A stretch of DNA of 64,000 nucleotides. It comes from RCIO01 sp965232405 (GTDB lineage Bacteria > Pseudomonadota > Alphaproteobacteria > Rhizobiales > Rhizobiaceae). Shown here piece after piece: positions 1 to 7,171 of the stretch. The translations under genes and the position numbers were made by a program. The stretch's first letter is position 1, and each line of letters starts with the position of its first letter. The stretch covers positions 1,426,001 to 1,490,000 of the forward strand of contig OZ246966.1 of NCBI GenBank assembly GCA_965232405.1, given 5' to 3'. The notes under the pieces were generated by a model that saw only the letters and a list, made by a program, of their open reading frames with translations, was not told the DNA's origin and did not search any database.

Positions 1-137
1 CATATCGGCGTCCCCCGGTATCAAATTCAGTAGAATTGAACGATAGCCCAACGCGACAACTACCGGAAGCGCCTACTTAACGCTTGGTTCACCAATCTCG
101 TTCATGGTTCGGGAAGGTTCTGGTTCCGGAGGACGCC

Positions 138-578
138 ATGGTGCGTTTCACTCGCAAATTTTCCGCGCGTATGTGTATTGCCACGTCAATCGCAGCCGCT
201 TCGATCGTCGTTGGCGCACAGGCTCTGGCCGCGTCGGGCATCGAGGTGGTGATGAACCAGGCCAAGATCGTCAAGCTGGCGCGCCCCGCCGACACGATCG
301 TGATCGGAAACCCCGATATCGCCGATGCCTCGGTGCAGGATGCCATGACCATTGTGCTCACCGGCAAGGGTTTTGGCGTCACCAACCTGGTGGTGCTCGA
401 TTCCGACGGCGCACCGATCGTGGACGAGCAGATATTCGTCTCCCGCAGCGCGGCCAGATCGGTCCGCGTGTATCGCCGGGCCAGCGTTCAGACACTCTCC
501 TGCACGCCATATTGCGAAGGCGCATACAAGAGCGCTGCCGAACAGGCCTCCGACATCGAGATGAGCGCCGGCCAGTAA
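138..578 (+). CDS. Pilus-assembly (CpaC/RcpA-type) N-terminal-domain protein
   Basis: 146 aa, probably exported. A basic start and a hydrophobic stretch ending near AQALAAS (about residue 33) look like a signal peptide. Residues about 34-110 (VVMNQAKIVKLARPADTIVI, then GNPDIADASV) match the short domain found at the N terminus of Tad/type II/type III secretins. Full CpaC secretins are about 500 aa, so this protein has the N-domain only, with no secretin barrel. I chose the ATG at 138 because GGAGGAC lies just upstream; an in-frame ATG at 84 lacks such a site. Two TadE-like genes follow on the same strand, so a role in Flp/Tad pilus assembly is inferred. Confidence 0.75.
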   Translation: MVRFTRKFSARMCIATSIAAASIVVGAQALAASGIEVVMNQAKIVKLARPADTIVIGNPDIADASVQDAMTIVLTGKGFGVTNLVVLDSDGAPIVDEQIFVSRSAARSVRVYRRASVQTLSCTPYCEGAYKSAAEQASDIEMSAGQ

Positions 579-723
579 TCTCCAGCGCGGCCACGGGCGG
601 TTAACTGTCCGTGAACGACATCCAATGCATTCTTGTCGCCTGAAAAACCGGACCGAAACCCGTTCGCGCTAATTTGTGCGCGCAATAGGCAGACGTCCGG
701 CTGGGGTGGACCTGGGGCAAGAC

Positions 724-1293
724 ATGCAAGACGGTCAGACACATAAATCCGTGCAGAAGAAGCGCTTGTCGCTGTTCGGCCGTTTCGGCCGTGACCGCGA
801 TGGCGCGGCGGCGATCGAGTTCGCAGCACTTGCGATACCGTTTGCACTGCTGGTCTTTGCCATTCTGGAAAGTTGCATCTCGTTTGCGGCCCAGCAGGTG
901 CTGGCCAACGCGACCGACGACATCGCACGCCAACTGCGTACCGGCCAGGTCAAGGCCGCAGACGTGACGGAGACCTCGCTCAAGGAAATGGTCTGCGAAC
1001 GCATCGACATCATCGTGTCGAGCAGTTGCCCGGGCCTTGAAGTCGATCTGCGCGAGTTCGACACCTTTGCCGAAGCCGCCGCCGTCAAGATTACCATCGG
1101 TTCGGACGGCGATATCGACACCTCCGATTTCGACGTCGACCCCGGCCCCTCAATGACCAAGAACATGCTTCGCGTGTTCTATCGCTGGCCGGTGATGACC
1201 GACTTCATGCGCAAGTCGATGTCGAACCTCAAGGACAACAAGACGCTGCATTTCGCTACGGCGACCTGGCAGAACGAGCCCTTCGATGACTGA
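724..1293 (+). CDS. TadE-like pilus assembly protein
   Basis: 189 aa. The cytoplasmic N terminus ends in RDGAAAIEFA, the TadE/TadG signature, followed by one membrane segment (about residues 31-55) and a soluble C-terminal part that would face the periplasm. In the Tad system such pseudopilin-like minor proteins help assemble the Flp pilus. The start at 724 puts the signature in its usual place near residue 25; a longer reading from 676 adds residues unlike the family. The stop overlaps the start of the next TadE-like gene by 8 nt, so the two are surely co-transcribed. The tad core (ATPase, TadB/C) is not in the window. Confidence 0.77.
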   Translation: MQDGQTHKSVQKKRLSLFGRFGRDRDGAAAIEFAALAIPFALLVFAILESCISFAAQQVLANATDDIARQLRTGQVKAADVTETSLKEMVCERIDIIVSSSCPGLEVDLREFDTFAEAAAVKITIGSDGDIDTSDFDVDPGPSMTKNMLRVFYRWPVMTDFMRKSMSNLKDNKTLHFATATWQNEPFDD

Positions 1294-1954
1294 GCGGGTG
1301 GTGCGAAAGATGGCGACCGGACCAGGGGCAACAACCTTGCTTGACAGAACACGAGGAGCCGCGGGCCGCATTGGTCGCGTCGCCAGGTGCTTCGCCAGTG
1401 CACGTTCGGGCGTTGCTGCGGTGGAGTTCGCCTTCATCGCGCCGGTGCTGCTGTCGCTCTATTTTGTCACCATGGAAGTCTCGCAGGCGATCGAGGTGAA
1501 CAAGAAGGTCGGCCGCGTCGGTTCCATGGTCGCCGACCTGCTTACTCAGCAGCAGTCGATCACCAAATCGGAAGTCAACGCCATCCTCGAGATCGGCGAG
1601 TCCATCCTGCAGCCATACAACCGGTCTTCCGGCAAGATCACCGTCACCGCCATCCAGATCAGCGACGACGACAGCCCGGATGTCGAGGTCGTGTGGTCGC
1701 GCAAGCTGGAAAACGGCTCCACCGCACAGGCAGCGTCACCGGGAAGCTCGACGACCGTTCCCGAAAAGCTCAAGATCCGCGACACGTTCCTGATCCGCGT
1801 CGAGAGTGAGCTGTCCTATCAGCCGGTAATCACCTGGTCGGCCGACCAGAAGAAGGTGCTGGGTCTATCGGCGGCTTTTGACGGGATTTCGATGAAAGAG
1901 CGCTATTACCTGCGCCCGCGCATGAGCGAGACCGTTCCCTGCAGCGACTGCTGA
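1286..1954 (+). CDS. TadE/TadG-like pilus assembly protein
   Basis: 222 aa. An Arg-rich N terminus of about 40 residues leads into RSGVAAVEFAFIAPVLLSLY, the TadE signature plus its single membrane helix, then a soluble domain of about 155 residues with Cys near the C-terminal end (SETVPCSDC). It lacks the von Willebrand domain of true TadG. It overlaps the upstream TadE-like gene by 8 nt (ATGACTGA), which points to translational coupling. The pair probably form a minor-pilin couple. Family membership is clear; the exact role is inferred. Confidence 0.76.
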   Translation: MTERVVRKMATGPGATTLLDRTRGAAGRIGRVARCFASARSGVAAVEFAFIAPVLLSLYFVTMEVSQAIEVNKKVGRVGSMVADLLTQQQSITKSEVNAILEIGESILQPYNRSSGKITVTAIQISDDDSPDVEVVWSRKLENGSTAQAASPGSSTTVPEKLKIRDTFLIRVESELSYQPVITWSADQKKVLGLSAAFDGISMKERYYLRPRMSETVPCSDC

Positions 1955-1963
1955 CCCCGGTCG

Positions 1964-2890
1964 TCAGCGCGAAGCAAAGCCGTCGGCGATCTGCCGGGCG
2001 ACAGCATAATCCTCACCATCGACCACACTGAATCCGCCTCCCCGGTAGGGCTCCAGAAGCTCATAGATCTCCGGCTGCTGCTCATGCAGGCTGACCAGAA
2101 AACGACCAAGGCGGCCCTTCAGCTCTTCCGGCAGTTCCGAGCGCACCACGTGCGGGCCGTAGGTCAACGTACCGGACGACCAGATCACTTTCAGGTCGTC
2201 TCCGTTCACGCCGGCGGCCTTGAGGCGCGCCAGCGATCCTGATCGCACCTCCGTCCACTGCGCAGCGTGCGCAGGCTCCCAGCCGACAAGGACATCCGCG
2301 TCGCCTGCGGCAAACGACGCCTCGGCCTCGCCGTGCGACGGCGCATGGACAATCGTGCCGGCGCGGCCGGGCACACCGGCCTCGTTGACGGCGGCCAGCG
2401 CCAGCACCTGCGGGCCGAGATCGTCAGCGGGTCCCGCAACCAGACGGGCGCCGGACCATTGCTGCAGGTCGTCATAAGTGCCGCTCCGCGCGATCACGAC
2501 CGCGCGCATGCCGACCACGCCGTCAACGCCCCGCGGAGCCGCAACCGGCTCGACACAGCCACAATAGGCGTCCGTCACCGCATAGGCCGTTGCGGATAAG
2601 ATCGCGTAGTGGACGCGCTGCTGCGATATCGCGCGGATCAGGGAGGGATAGTCACGCGCGACAAGTATCTCGGCCGGAATGCCGGCGGCCCGTTCGAACG
2701 CAGCAGTCATCTGCTTCAGGCCGGCAACGCCGCGTCCGCCTGAAGGCGACACCATGCCGATGCGCAGCGTGCCGATCTCGTCCTGCCAGTCGGCGAGCGC
2801 AGGAGAAGCGGAGGCAAGCGCTAACCCCGCCAGAGCAAAGCCGGCGCTTTTTGCGCTGCCAAGAACCTTATTGAAGCTCCTGCCCGTCAT
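1964..2890 (-). CDS. PhnD/SsuA-family phosphonate-type periplasmic binding protein
   Basis: 308 aa. The hydrophobic N terminus ending ASASPALAD is a signal peptide. The mature part begins TLRIGMVSPSGG and shows the two-lobed PhnD-like pattern: a segment like KQMTAAFERAAGIPAEILVA, the YPSLIRAISQQRVHYAILSA ligand-lobe segment, and GDADVLVGWEPAHAAQW in lobe two. PhnD proteins deliver phosphonates or phosphate to an ABC transporter. No permease or ATPase lies beside it: its neighbours are TadE genes (convergent) and deoB (divergent). It may serve a distant transporter or act as a sensor domain. The substrate cannot be read from the sequence. Confidence 0.75.
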   Translation of the reverse strand: MTGRSFNKVLGSAKSAGFALAGLALASASPALADWQDEIGTLRIGMVSPSGGRGVAGLKQMTAAFERAAGIPAEILVARDYPSLIRAISQQRVHYAILSATAYAVTDAYCGCVEPVAAPRGVDGVVGMRAVVIARSGTYDDLQQWSGARLVAGPADDLGPQVLALAAVNEAGVPGRAGTIVHAPSHGEAEASFAAGDADVLVGWEPAHAAQWTEVRSGSLARLKAAGVNGDDLKVIWSSGTLTYGPHVVRSELPEELKGRLGRFLVSLHEQQPEIYELLEPYRGGGFSVVDGEDYAVARQIADGFASR

Positions 2891-3020
2891 TCAAACACCC
2901 GTTACGCCACTCAAGCCCCCATAATCGGGCCAAGGCGTTGCGTTTTGGTTTCCTGTTTGCCAATCCGCCGCTTCAATTCTATCTCTGGAGATTACTTTCG
3001 AAGACCGGCAGTTCGCCCAG

Positions 3021-4253
3021 ATGGCCCGCGCATTCCTTTTTGTACTCGATTCCTTCGGCATAGGCGGCGCGCCGGACGCCGCAAAATTCGGCGACGAAGG
3101 CTCCGATACATACGGGCACATTCTGGCTCGTTGTGCCGCTGGTGAGGGCGACCGGGAGGGTTTGCGCAGCGGACCGCTGCAACTTCCCAACATGCGCCGG
3201 CTCGGCCTCGATCATGCGGCTTCGCTCGCCACTGGCCGTGCGCCGGGGACGGACATCGTGCCCGAAGGGTTTTTCGGAGCGGCCAGCGAGATTTCCAGCG
3301 GCAAGGACACGCCGTCCGGCCACTGGGAGATCGCGGGCGTGCCGGTCACTTTCGACTGGGGCTATTTCCCAGAGACGGTACCCACCTTTCCGGTAGAACT
3401 GACAGAGGCGGCAATCGCGGAAGGAAAGCTGCCGGGCATTCTCGGCAACTGCCATGCCTCAGGCACCGAAATCATTGCGCGGCTGGGCGAGGAGCATGTC
3501 GCGACCGGCAAGCCGATCTTCTACACATCGGCGGACTCTGTCATCCAGATTGCAGCGCACGAGACCGCGTTCGGGCTGGAGCGCCTCTACGAGCTTTGCA
3601 TCCTGGTCCGCCGGCTCGCCGAGCCCTACAATGTCGGGCGAGTGATCGCGCGACCCTTTGTCGGCGAGAGCGCAGCCGATTTCAGCCGCACCTCCAACCG
3701 CCGCGACTACGCCGTACCGCCGCCGGAGCCGACCCTGCTCGACCGCAACATCGAAGCCGACCAGCGCGTGCTGGCGGTCGGCAAGATTGGAGACATATTC
3801 GCACATCAGGGCATTTCGGAGGTGCGAAAAGCGCCGGACAACATGGCGATGTTCGGTGCTGCACTCGGTGCGATGGACGATGCGGTCGACGGCGATCTCG
3901 TCTTCGTCAATTTCGTCGATTTCGACTCGCTCTATGGTCACCGGCGCGACGTGCCGGGTTATGCCGCAGCACTTGAAGCGTTCGATCGGCGGCTGCCGGA
4001 GGCGCTGGCGAAACTCCGGACTGGTGACATGCTGATCCTGACTGCCGACCACGGCAATGATCCGACATGGAGCGGTACCGACCACACACGCGAGCGCGTG
4101 CCGGTGATCGGCACGGGTCCGGGGCTCACAAGCGTCTCGGTGGGCGTGCGCGACACGTTTGCGGATATCGGTGAGACCGTTGCGGCACATCTCGGGCTGG
4201 AACCCGGGCCGCACGGACAGTCCTTCCGCAACATGCTGGACGGCGATGCCTGA
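3021..4253 (+). CDS. deoB: Phosphopentomutase
   Basis: 410 aa, the usual length for DeoB. The enzyme interconverts ribose-1-/deoxyribose-1-phosphate and the 5-phosphates in nucleoside salvage. It belongs to the alkaline-phosphatase superfamily, and the metal-binding motifs are visible: DSFGIGGAPDA near the N terminus, SGHWEIAG near residue 98, VNFVDFDSLYGHR in the middle and TADHGNDPTWSGTDHTRE near the C terminus. The stop overlaps the start of mutM by 8 nt. Other nucleoside-salvage genes (deoA, deoC, cdd, upp), often linked to deoB in rhizobia, are absent from this window. Confidence 0.96.
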   Translation: MARAFLFVLDSFGIGGAPDAAKFGDEGSDTYGHILARCAAGEGDREGLRSGPLQLPNMRRLGLDHAASLATGRAPGTDIVPEGFFGAASEISSGKDTPSGHWEIAGVPVTFDWGYFPETVPTFPVELTEAAIAEGKLPGILGNCHASGTEIIARLGEEHVATGKPIFYTSADSVIQIAAHETAFGLERLYELCILVRRLAEPYNVGRVIARPFVGESAADFSRTSNRRDYAVPPPEPTLLDRNIEADQRVLAVGKIGDIFAHQGISEVRKAPDNMAMFGAALGAMDDAVDGDLVFVNFVDFDSLYGHRRDVPGYAAALEAFDRRLPEALAKLRTGDMLILTADHGNDPTWSGTDHTRERVPVIGTGPGLTSVSVGVRDTFADIGETVAAHLGLEPGPHGQSFRNMLDGDA

Positions 4254-5139
4254 GCTTCCGGAGGTCGAAACCGTTCGCCGAGGCCTCCAGCCGGTTATGG
4301 AAGGGGCGGTCATCGAACGGGTCGAACAGAGGCGGCCCGACCTGCGCTTCCCCTTCCCCGAGCGGTTTTCCGAACAGTTGAGCGGCCGCACCGTGACGGC
4401 CATTTCGCGGCGCGCAAAATACCTCACCTTTCACCTCGACCGGGATCCGGTGCTGATCGCACATCTCGGCATGTCAGGCTCATTTCGTATCGAGAGCGGC
4501 GATGCGTCCAACACGCCGGGAGTGTTTCACCACGAACGTTCGAAAGAAGCCGCGCATGACCATGTGGTCTTCCACCTGCGTTCCACGGCGGGCGAAGCGT
4601 CCCGCGTCGTCTTCAACGATCCGCGCCGCTTCGGTTTCATGCTGTTTTCCGACGCCGCAACGCTGGCTGAGCATCCCATGCTGGCCGGGCTTGGCGTCGA
4701 ACCGACCGGCAATACGCTCGACGGCGAACTGCTCAACAGCTTGCTGCGGGAGAAACGTGCGCCATTGAAGGCGGCCCTGCTAGATCAGCGGCTCATCGCC
4801 GGCCTCGGCAACATTTATGTATGCGAGGCGTTGTGGCGAGCCGGCCTGTCGCCAAAACGCATGGCAGGTTCGATCGCTTCGAGGCGCCGCGCCGGGACGC
4901 CGCGAACCGAACGCCTCGCCACGGCGATAAGGGAAGTGATTGCCGATGCCATCGCTGCCGGGGGATCGTCGCTCAGGGACTATGTCCATACGGACGGGTC
5001 GCTCGGCTACTTCCAGCACGCATTCAGCGTCTATGACCGCGAAGGCGAACCGTGCAGGTCCGATGGTTGCAAAGGGGCTGTGCAACGGATCGTGCAGTCG
5101 GGTCGTTCGACATTCTATTGCAGCACCTGCCAGCGCTAG
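4246..5139 (+). CDS. mutM: Formamidopyrimidine-DNA glycosylase (8-oxoG repair)
   Basis: 297 aa. The N terminus is MPELPEVETVRRGL; after Met removal, Pro2 is the nucleophile of the Fpg family and Glu3 the catalytic acid. A helix-two-turn-helix region (LLDQRLIAGLGNIYVCEALW) and a C-terminal zinc finger with four Cys (CRSDGCKG ... FYCSTC) are present, so the protein is complete. It excises 8-oxoguanine and ring-opened purines. The start at 4246 is fixed by the obligatory MPELPEVET beginning and lies inside the 3' end of deoB (8-nt overlap), so expression is probably coupled. Confidence 0.97.
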   Translation: MPELPEVETVRRGLQPVMEGAVIERVEQRRPDLRFPFPERFSEQLSGRTVTAISRRAKYLTFHLDRDPVLIAHLGMSGSFRIESGDASNTPGVFHHERSKEAAHDHVVFHLRSTAGEASRVVFNDPRRFGFMLFSDAATLAEHPMLAGLGVEPTGNTLDGELLNSLLREKRAPLKAALLDQRLIAGLGNIYVCEALWRAGLSPKRMAGSIASRRRAGTPRTERLATAIREVIADAIAAGGSSLRDYVHTDGSLGYFQHAFSVYDREGEPCRSDGCKGAVQRIVQSGRSTFYCSTCQR

Positions 5140-5182
5140 ATAGACCCAAGGCAACAACCAGTTCCGACCGGAGGACAGCACA

Positions 5183-5956
5183 TTGGCATATGAGACCATC
5201 CTGACCGAGACACGCGGCAAGGTCGGTTTGATCACGCTTAACCGGCCCAAGGCGCTCAATGCGCTGAACACCACCGTCATGGCGGAGGTGATCGAGGCGG
5301 CTGCCCAGTTCGACAAGGACGCCAAGGTCGGCGCGATCGTCATCACCGGTTCGGAGAAAGCGTTCGCGGCCGGCGCCGACATCAAGGAAATGCAGCCCAA
5401 GTCTTACATGGATACCTTCCTGGAGGATTTCTTTGCCGATTGGGACGCGCTGCTGCGGGTGCGCAAGCCGATCGTCGCGGCGGTGGCGGGTTATGCGCTG
5501 GGCGGCGGCTGCGAGCTTGCCATGATGTGCGATTTCATCATCGCGGCCGACAACGCAAAGTTCGGCCAGCCGGAAATCACGCTCGGCGTCATCCCGGGAA
5601 TGGGCGGCTCCCAGCGGCTTACACGCTTCGTCGGAAAGGCCAAGGCAATGGACATGTGCCTGACCGGCAGGATGATGGATGCCGACGAAGCCGAGCGGTC
5701 CGGCCTGGTTTCCCGCGTCGTGCCTCTGGACGATCTTCTGGACGAGACATTCAAGGCCGCCGACAAAATCGCCGACCTTTCCCTGCCGTCGGTGATCCTG
5801 GCCAAGGAAGCGGTGAACAGAGCCTACGAGACCACGCTTTCGGAGGGTCTGCGCTTCGAGCGCAGGGTCTTCCATTCGCTGTTTGCGACCGACGACCAGA
5901 AGGAAGGCATGACCGCCTTTACCGAAAAGAGGTCGCCCGGATTTCAGAACCGCTGA
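5183..5956 (+). CDS. Enoyl-CoA hydratase (crotonase family)
   Basis: 257 aa, typical short-chain enoyl-CoA hydratase length. It shows the oxyanion-hole segment GSEKAFAAGADIKEM, the second oxyanion segment GYALGGGCELAMMCD, and both catalytic glutamates: the one in LGGGCELAMM and the one at the family position in FGQPEITLGVIPGMGG. It hydrates 2-enoyl-CoA in fatty-acid beta-oxidation and is often annotated FadB1 or PaaF. I take the TTG at 5183 as the start: GGAGGAC lies just upstream and the family begins AYETI. No other beta-oxidation gene is nearby. A strong promoter starts only about 30 bp after its stop and belongs to rpsT. Confidence 0.93.
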   Translation: MAYETILTETRGKVGLITLNRPKALNALNTTVMAEVIEAAAQFDKDAKVGAIVITGSEKAFAAGADIKEMQPKSYMDTFLEDFFADWDALLRVRKPIVAAVAGYALGGGCELAMMCDFIIAADNAKFGQPEITLGVIPGMGGSQRLTRFVGKAKAMDMCLTGRMMDADEAERSGLVSRVVPLDDLLDETFKAADKIADLSLPSVILAKEAVNRAYETTLSEGLRFERRVFHSLFATDDQKEGMTAFTEKRSPGFQNR

Positions 5957-5984
5957 AAGTGGGCCAAAACGCCCGCAATCGGCG

Positions 5985-6013
5985 TTGACGGGCAGGGTAA
6001 GCTGGACTATAAG
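5985..6013 (+). promoter_or_regulatory. Strong sigma-70-type promoter upstream of rpsT
   Basis: TTGACG at 5985-5990 and TATAAG at 6008-6013 are separated by exactly 17 nt, close to the alphaproteobacterial housekeeping consensus. Initiation near A6021 would start the rpsT leader only a few bases before a terminator-like hairpin. Confidence 0.65.
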
Positions 6014-6026
6014 CCGCCGCACTTGA

Positions 6027-6055
6027 GGCGGCCTGTGGCTGCCGTTTTGTTTTTT
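6027..6055 (+). terminator. Terminator-like hairpin in the rpsT leader
   Basis: GGCGGCC (6027-6033) pairs with GGCTGCC (6037-6043) around a 3-nt loop, with one G-U pair, followed by TTTTGTTTTTT (6045-6055). It lies downstream of the 5985-6013 promoter and upstream of rpsT. It either ends transcription from the enoyl-CoA hydratase gene or attenuates rpsT. A second hairpin, GCCGCC at 6013-6018 with GGCGGC at 6027-6032, would compete with it in read-through RNA. Confidence 0.6.
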
Positions 6056-6107
6056 GGCCTGTCCGGCATGCGGAACACTGGCCAACTCAGTTCGATAGAG
6101 AGGCATC

Positions 6108-6374
6108 ATGGCCAATACGTCTTCGGCCAAGAAGGCAACGCGCAAGATTGCGCGCCGTACACTGATCAACAAGAGCAGGCGCTCGCGCGTTCGCGGATAT
6201 GTCCGCAAGGTCGAGGAAGCTCTCGCAGCCGGCGACAAGGCCGCGGCCGAAGCCGCTCTCAAGGCTGCCCAGCCGGAGCTGATGCGCGCTGCGACCAAGG
6301 GCGTGATGCACAAGAACACGGCATCGCGGAAAGTCTCCAGGCTCGCTCACAGGGTTAAGACCCTTTCGAGCTGA
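6108..6374 (+). CDS. rpsT: 30S ribosomal protein S20
   Basis: 88 aa. Begins MANTSSAKKATRKIARRTLI and ends ASRKVSRLAHRVKTLSS, with the Lys/Arg/Ala-rich helical composition of bS20, which binds 16S rRNA in the body of the small subunit. AGAGAGG lies a few bases before the ATG. As in many Rhizobiales, it stands just upstream of dnaA. A strong promoter and a terminator-like hairpin precede it, and a clear intrinsic terminator follows. Confidence 0.97.
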   Translation: MANTSSAKKATRKIARRTLINKSRRSRVRGYVRKVEEALAAGDKAAAEAALKAAQPELMRAATKGVMHKNTASRKVSRLAHRVKTLSS

Positions 6375-6403
6375 CCCGGCCCTTGCAGACCAGAATTTGA
6401 TTA

Positions 6404-6432
6404 CCCGGCGTAACGCGCCGGGTTTTTCTTTT
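6404..6432 (+). terminator. Intrinsic terminator of rpsT
   Basis: CCCGGCG (6404-6410) pairs with CGCCGGG (6416-6422), with a 5-nt loop, followed by a T-rich run TTTTTCTTTTT. It isolates rpsT from dnaA. Confidence 0.88.
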
Positions 6433-6545
6433 TGGGAGCAAGGAGTTGTGAAATTCGCCGAGGCGTCACAACGGCCGGCTCCGCTTTTCATTTGCCGGCA
6501 CAAAAGGCTGCCGGAAGACCCCCAAAGCAGGCCGTCATCAAGGCC

Positions 6546-6595
6546 TGTGCATAAGTTTCGCTTCAAAAACAAATACTTGCTGAAGATTGTCCACA
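6546..6595. promoter_or_regulatory. Two DnaA-box-like sites upstream of dnaA
   Basis: TGTGCATAA at 6546-6554 and TTGTCCACA at 6587-6595 each differ by one base from the consensus TTATCCACA (first one in reverse orientation). Their place upstream of dnaA fits autoregulation by DnaA. Single-mismatch 9-mers do occur by chance. Confidence 0.45.
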
Positions 6596-6702
6596 TGCGG
6601 TCAAGGTGCCGCAGCGGCAGTACTCGCTAAGTGCAAGTCAAGCAATTTTTTTAACTATTTTTTGCCGGCGGCTGAGAAGCGGCGCATTCTGAGGAAGATT
6701 TT

Positions 6703-6773
6703 GATTCATAACGGTTTAGCCAAAACCGACCCGAAATTGCGCGCTCTTTCAAGCCGGCGAAGGGCCGTGATTC
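6703..6773. promoter_or_regulatory. GANTC (CcrM-type) methylation sites before dnaA
   Basis: GATTC occurs at 6703-6707 and 6769-6773. In Caulobacter a GANTC site in the dnaA promoter links its transcription to CcrM methylation state; whether that applies here is inference. Confidence 0.35.
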
Positions 6774-7171
6774 GCAAAATTGCGGTCTTCGCGCCCTTGC
6801 TCTTTTGGCCGCGGGTTTTGTAAAGTCTGCCAATCGAAGGGGGCGAGCTGCGGCTCTGCCAATAAGCTAAAAAGAGACATCACGGTCGCCGTGCGTGTTT
6901 GTGCGCGGACAGGTGTCTTTTGCTCTCTTCGATAGGAACGCGAAGTAATTTTGATGTCCTGACGGATGATTGCAATCCGGGGCTCTCGCCCCGGAAGTGG
7001 GGAGTTTGTGCCTTTTTCCGGCCTGCGAAATTTCATGCGCCAGCCGGCAACAACCAGGAGGTTTTCAATCAGTTTCCAGTGCGTGGGAACCAAAACGAGG
7101 CAAGGCGACCGCGGCGGGGTTTGCGAGGAACCCATGGATGACGGTCGTCAAAAAAGAGAGAAACCAGGGAA

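Larger units (their letters stand above)
6435..7171 (+). other. Long intergenic region upstream of dnaA (no gene seen)
   Basis: About 740 bases without a convincing reading frame. It holds DnaA-box-like 9-mers (6546-6595), an AT-rich stretch around 6640-6665, two GANTC methylation sites (6703-6707 and 6769-6773) and a perfect hairpin CCGGGGC/GCCCCGG at 6977-6994 with loop TCTC. The dnaA start is preceded only by a modest purine stretch (GAAACCAGGGAAATGG). A long 5' leader for dnaA is likely. Nothing here proves it is the replication origin. Confidence 0.6.

Noticed and set aside
84..137. Upstream start at 84 for the pilus N-domain gene
   Set aside because: ATG 138 has a clear GGAGGAC site and gives the signal peptide; the extra residues do not look like protein sequence of this family.
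6435..7171. Chromosomal origin (oriC)
   Set aside because: Two imperfect DnaA boxes and an AT-rich stretch are not enough, and in Alphaproteobacteria the origin often lies elsewhere.
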